Source: Picochlorum sp. 'celeri'
Lineage: Eukaryota > Chlorophyta > Trebouxiophyceae
DNA length: 64,000 nucleotides
Assembly: GCA_010909725.1 (NCBI GenBank)
Contig: JAACMV010000021.1
Coordinates: 475,497-539,496, forward strand
Direction: 5' to 3'
Within the stretch, counting starts at the first letter, position 1, and every line of letters starts with the position of its first letter. Of this stretch, positions 63,173 through 64,000 are shown in pieces. Both the position numbers and the translations under genes were made by a program. Under the pieces are notes generated by a model. It searched no databases and was not told the DNA's origin. It was given only the letters and a program-made list of their open reading frames with translations.

Positions 63173-64000
63173 ATGTGGTCGCAGCGCTTGGGGAAAATTT
63201 TGAGTAAGGAGTTGTCTGGGCTCCAAGAAGGCAGATTTGATACGGTTTCAAGGGATATAGATGTATGGGTTGAGATAAATGAGATCCTTGAATCAGGGGT
63301 GCCGATTCGCAGTTCAAGTCAAGCAAGTCAGCTTAGTCAAGGCGCTGTGAGATTAATTCGACAGTTGTTCCTTGCTCCTTTGCTTCATGGCGATGAGAAT
63401 CCGATACCAGGTGATTCAGTCAAGTTGACAGAATCTATGTCTCTGTTTGCTTGTCTTGCTGCGAAGTGTTCCGATGCCATGGCGATGAGAAATACGGTCA
63501 AGGAGCTTTTGCACATTGCAGAGGATTATATTCGAATGGCACATTCTGTATCACTGGAGCCACACGAGTCTCTGTATTCTCTCTCATATCTCTCTATTGC
63601 ATGTCTTAAACCTTTGAAAGGGGTCTTAGAGACTTTGTGTGAGCAAGAGGAGTATTATTGTCAGTCCTTTGTTCAGAATTTACAAAATATGGCTGCCCAG
63701 ACTGCTGATATCATGGCACAAAAGGCAGTGGATGAGAAGCTGAGTGTATGGATGCATGTATTGGATGATAATATATCTAGTCCGGTGCTGCATTTGATCT
63801 CCATGTTGATTGATCATATTGGCACAATAATAGCCAGTTCCTGGCATCATCACTTGCTCCAGGCTCAGCAAGATGTGTACTTTTTGGAAATCATTTCAGG
63901 CGAAAAGTTCATCATTCTTATGGTGGCGCTTCGTGTTTTACAAAAACTCCGTGGGGATGAGGACTTTTCAAGGCTCGTGATACCACTGCTGACAGATATG
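63173..64000 (+). CDS. Large alpha-helical protein, unknown (3' partial)
   Basis: ATG 63173; the frame has no stop to the end of the window (276 codons). The frame is also open upstream to a TAG that looks like a splice acceptor (T6AG, 63136), giving an extra C-H-N-D-R-F-R-I-I-K-Y-T. The protein is helical throughout with no TM or low-complexity tract (L-S-K-E-L-S-G-L-Q-E-G-R-F; Q-Q-D-V-Y-F-L-E-I-I-S). A trafficking or scaffold protein is plausible; I do not recognise it. The D-R-F-R-I-I-K-Y start resembles PEX11 but the rest does not. Confidence 0.6.
   Translation, partial: MWSQRLGKILSKELSGLQEGRFDTVSRDIDVWVEINEILESGVPIRSSSQASQLSQGAVRLIRQLFLAPLLHGDENPIPGDSVKLTESMSLFACLAAKCSDAMAMRNTVKELLHIAEDYIRMAHSVSLEPHESLYSLSYLSIACLKPLKGVLETLCEQEEYYCQSFVQNLQNMAAQTADIMAQKAVDEKLSVWMHVLDDNISSPVLHLISMLIDHIGTIIASSWHHHLLQAQQDVYFLEIISGEKFIILMVALRVLQKLRGDEDFSRLVIPLLTDM

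Noticed and set aside
1..64000. Bacterial-type features: operons, Shine-Dalgarno sites, CRISPR arrays, insertion sequences
   Set aside because: Spliced genes and organelle-targeted proteins show a eukaryotic nuclear genome; no array or transposase-like ORF was seen.

Overview
This window is nuclear DNA of a photosynthetic eukaryote, most likely a green alga with a compact genome. The evidence is spliceosomal introns with GT..AG ends (mostly 59-93 bp, often 65-76), chloroplast-targeted proteins (CCB1, plastid signal peptidase, a ferrochelatase with a chlorophyll-binding tail, plastid ribosomal protein PSRP6/cL38) and a green-lineage LL-diaminopimelate aminotransferase. PetN, the smallest cytochrome b6f subunit, is encoded here in the nucleus with a transit peptide, as in chlorophytes and unlike land plants. 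Genes lie on both strands, often only 1-40 bp apart. I could not fix the genus.

Layout. 1-8 kb: a partial TPR protein, a very large LRR receptor with three nucleotide-cyclase-like domains, and a lipocalin-like protein. 8-15 kb: VPS50/syndetin, nuclear petN, splicing factor AAR2, and Hsp70 exchange factor FES1/HspBP1. 15-21 kb: a divergent pair of secreted coiled-coil proteins with a shared Cys motif, CCB1, ribosomal protein S14, a secreted fasciclin protein, and an eIF4A-like protein reduced to its C-terminal lobe. 21-27 kb: a DUF676-type esterase and a tandem segmental duplication carrying two nearly identical genes of unknown function. 27-34 kb: a helical-repeat organelle protein, DAPL, a small membrane protein, plastid signal peptidase, TMEM161 and EMC7. 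34-45 kb: EDEM-type GH47 with a PA domain, PRP18, eIF2B-beta, a 979-residue AlkB-like dioxygenase protein and a two-TM coiled-coil protein. 45-52 kb: an AGFG-type ArfGAP with internal minisatellites, UTP18 and a GH38 alpha-mannosidase. 52-64 kb: a 71-residue membrane protein on three small exons, ferrochelatase, several unknowns, PSRP6, a GT32 glycosyltransferase, CAF-1 p60 (CHAF1B), a TUG/ASPSCR1-like UBX protein and a large open gene running off the end.

The genes do not form one pathway. They are mainly housekeeping genes: splicing (AAR2, PRP18), translation and ribosome biogenesis (RPS14, eIF2B-beta, UTP18, PSRP6), ER and vacuole glycoprotein handling (EDEM, GH38, EMC7, GT32), membrane traffic (VPS50, AGFG, TUG-like) and chloroplast biogenesis (petN, CCB1, PLSP1, ferrochelatase). 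CCB1 and PetN both serve the cytochrome b6f complex. Most distinctive are the LRR receptor cyclase, in which the catalytic residues appear split between its first and third cyclase domains, the gene-converted tandem pair, and several lineage-specific secreted or membrane proteins with internal repeats. All exon joins were read by eye from splice consensus plus reading-frame phase; none is checked against RNA.
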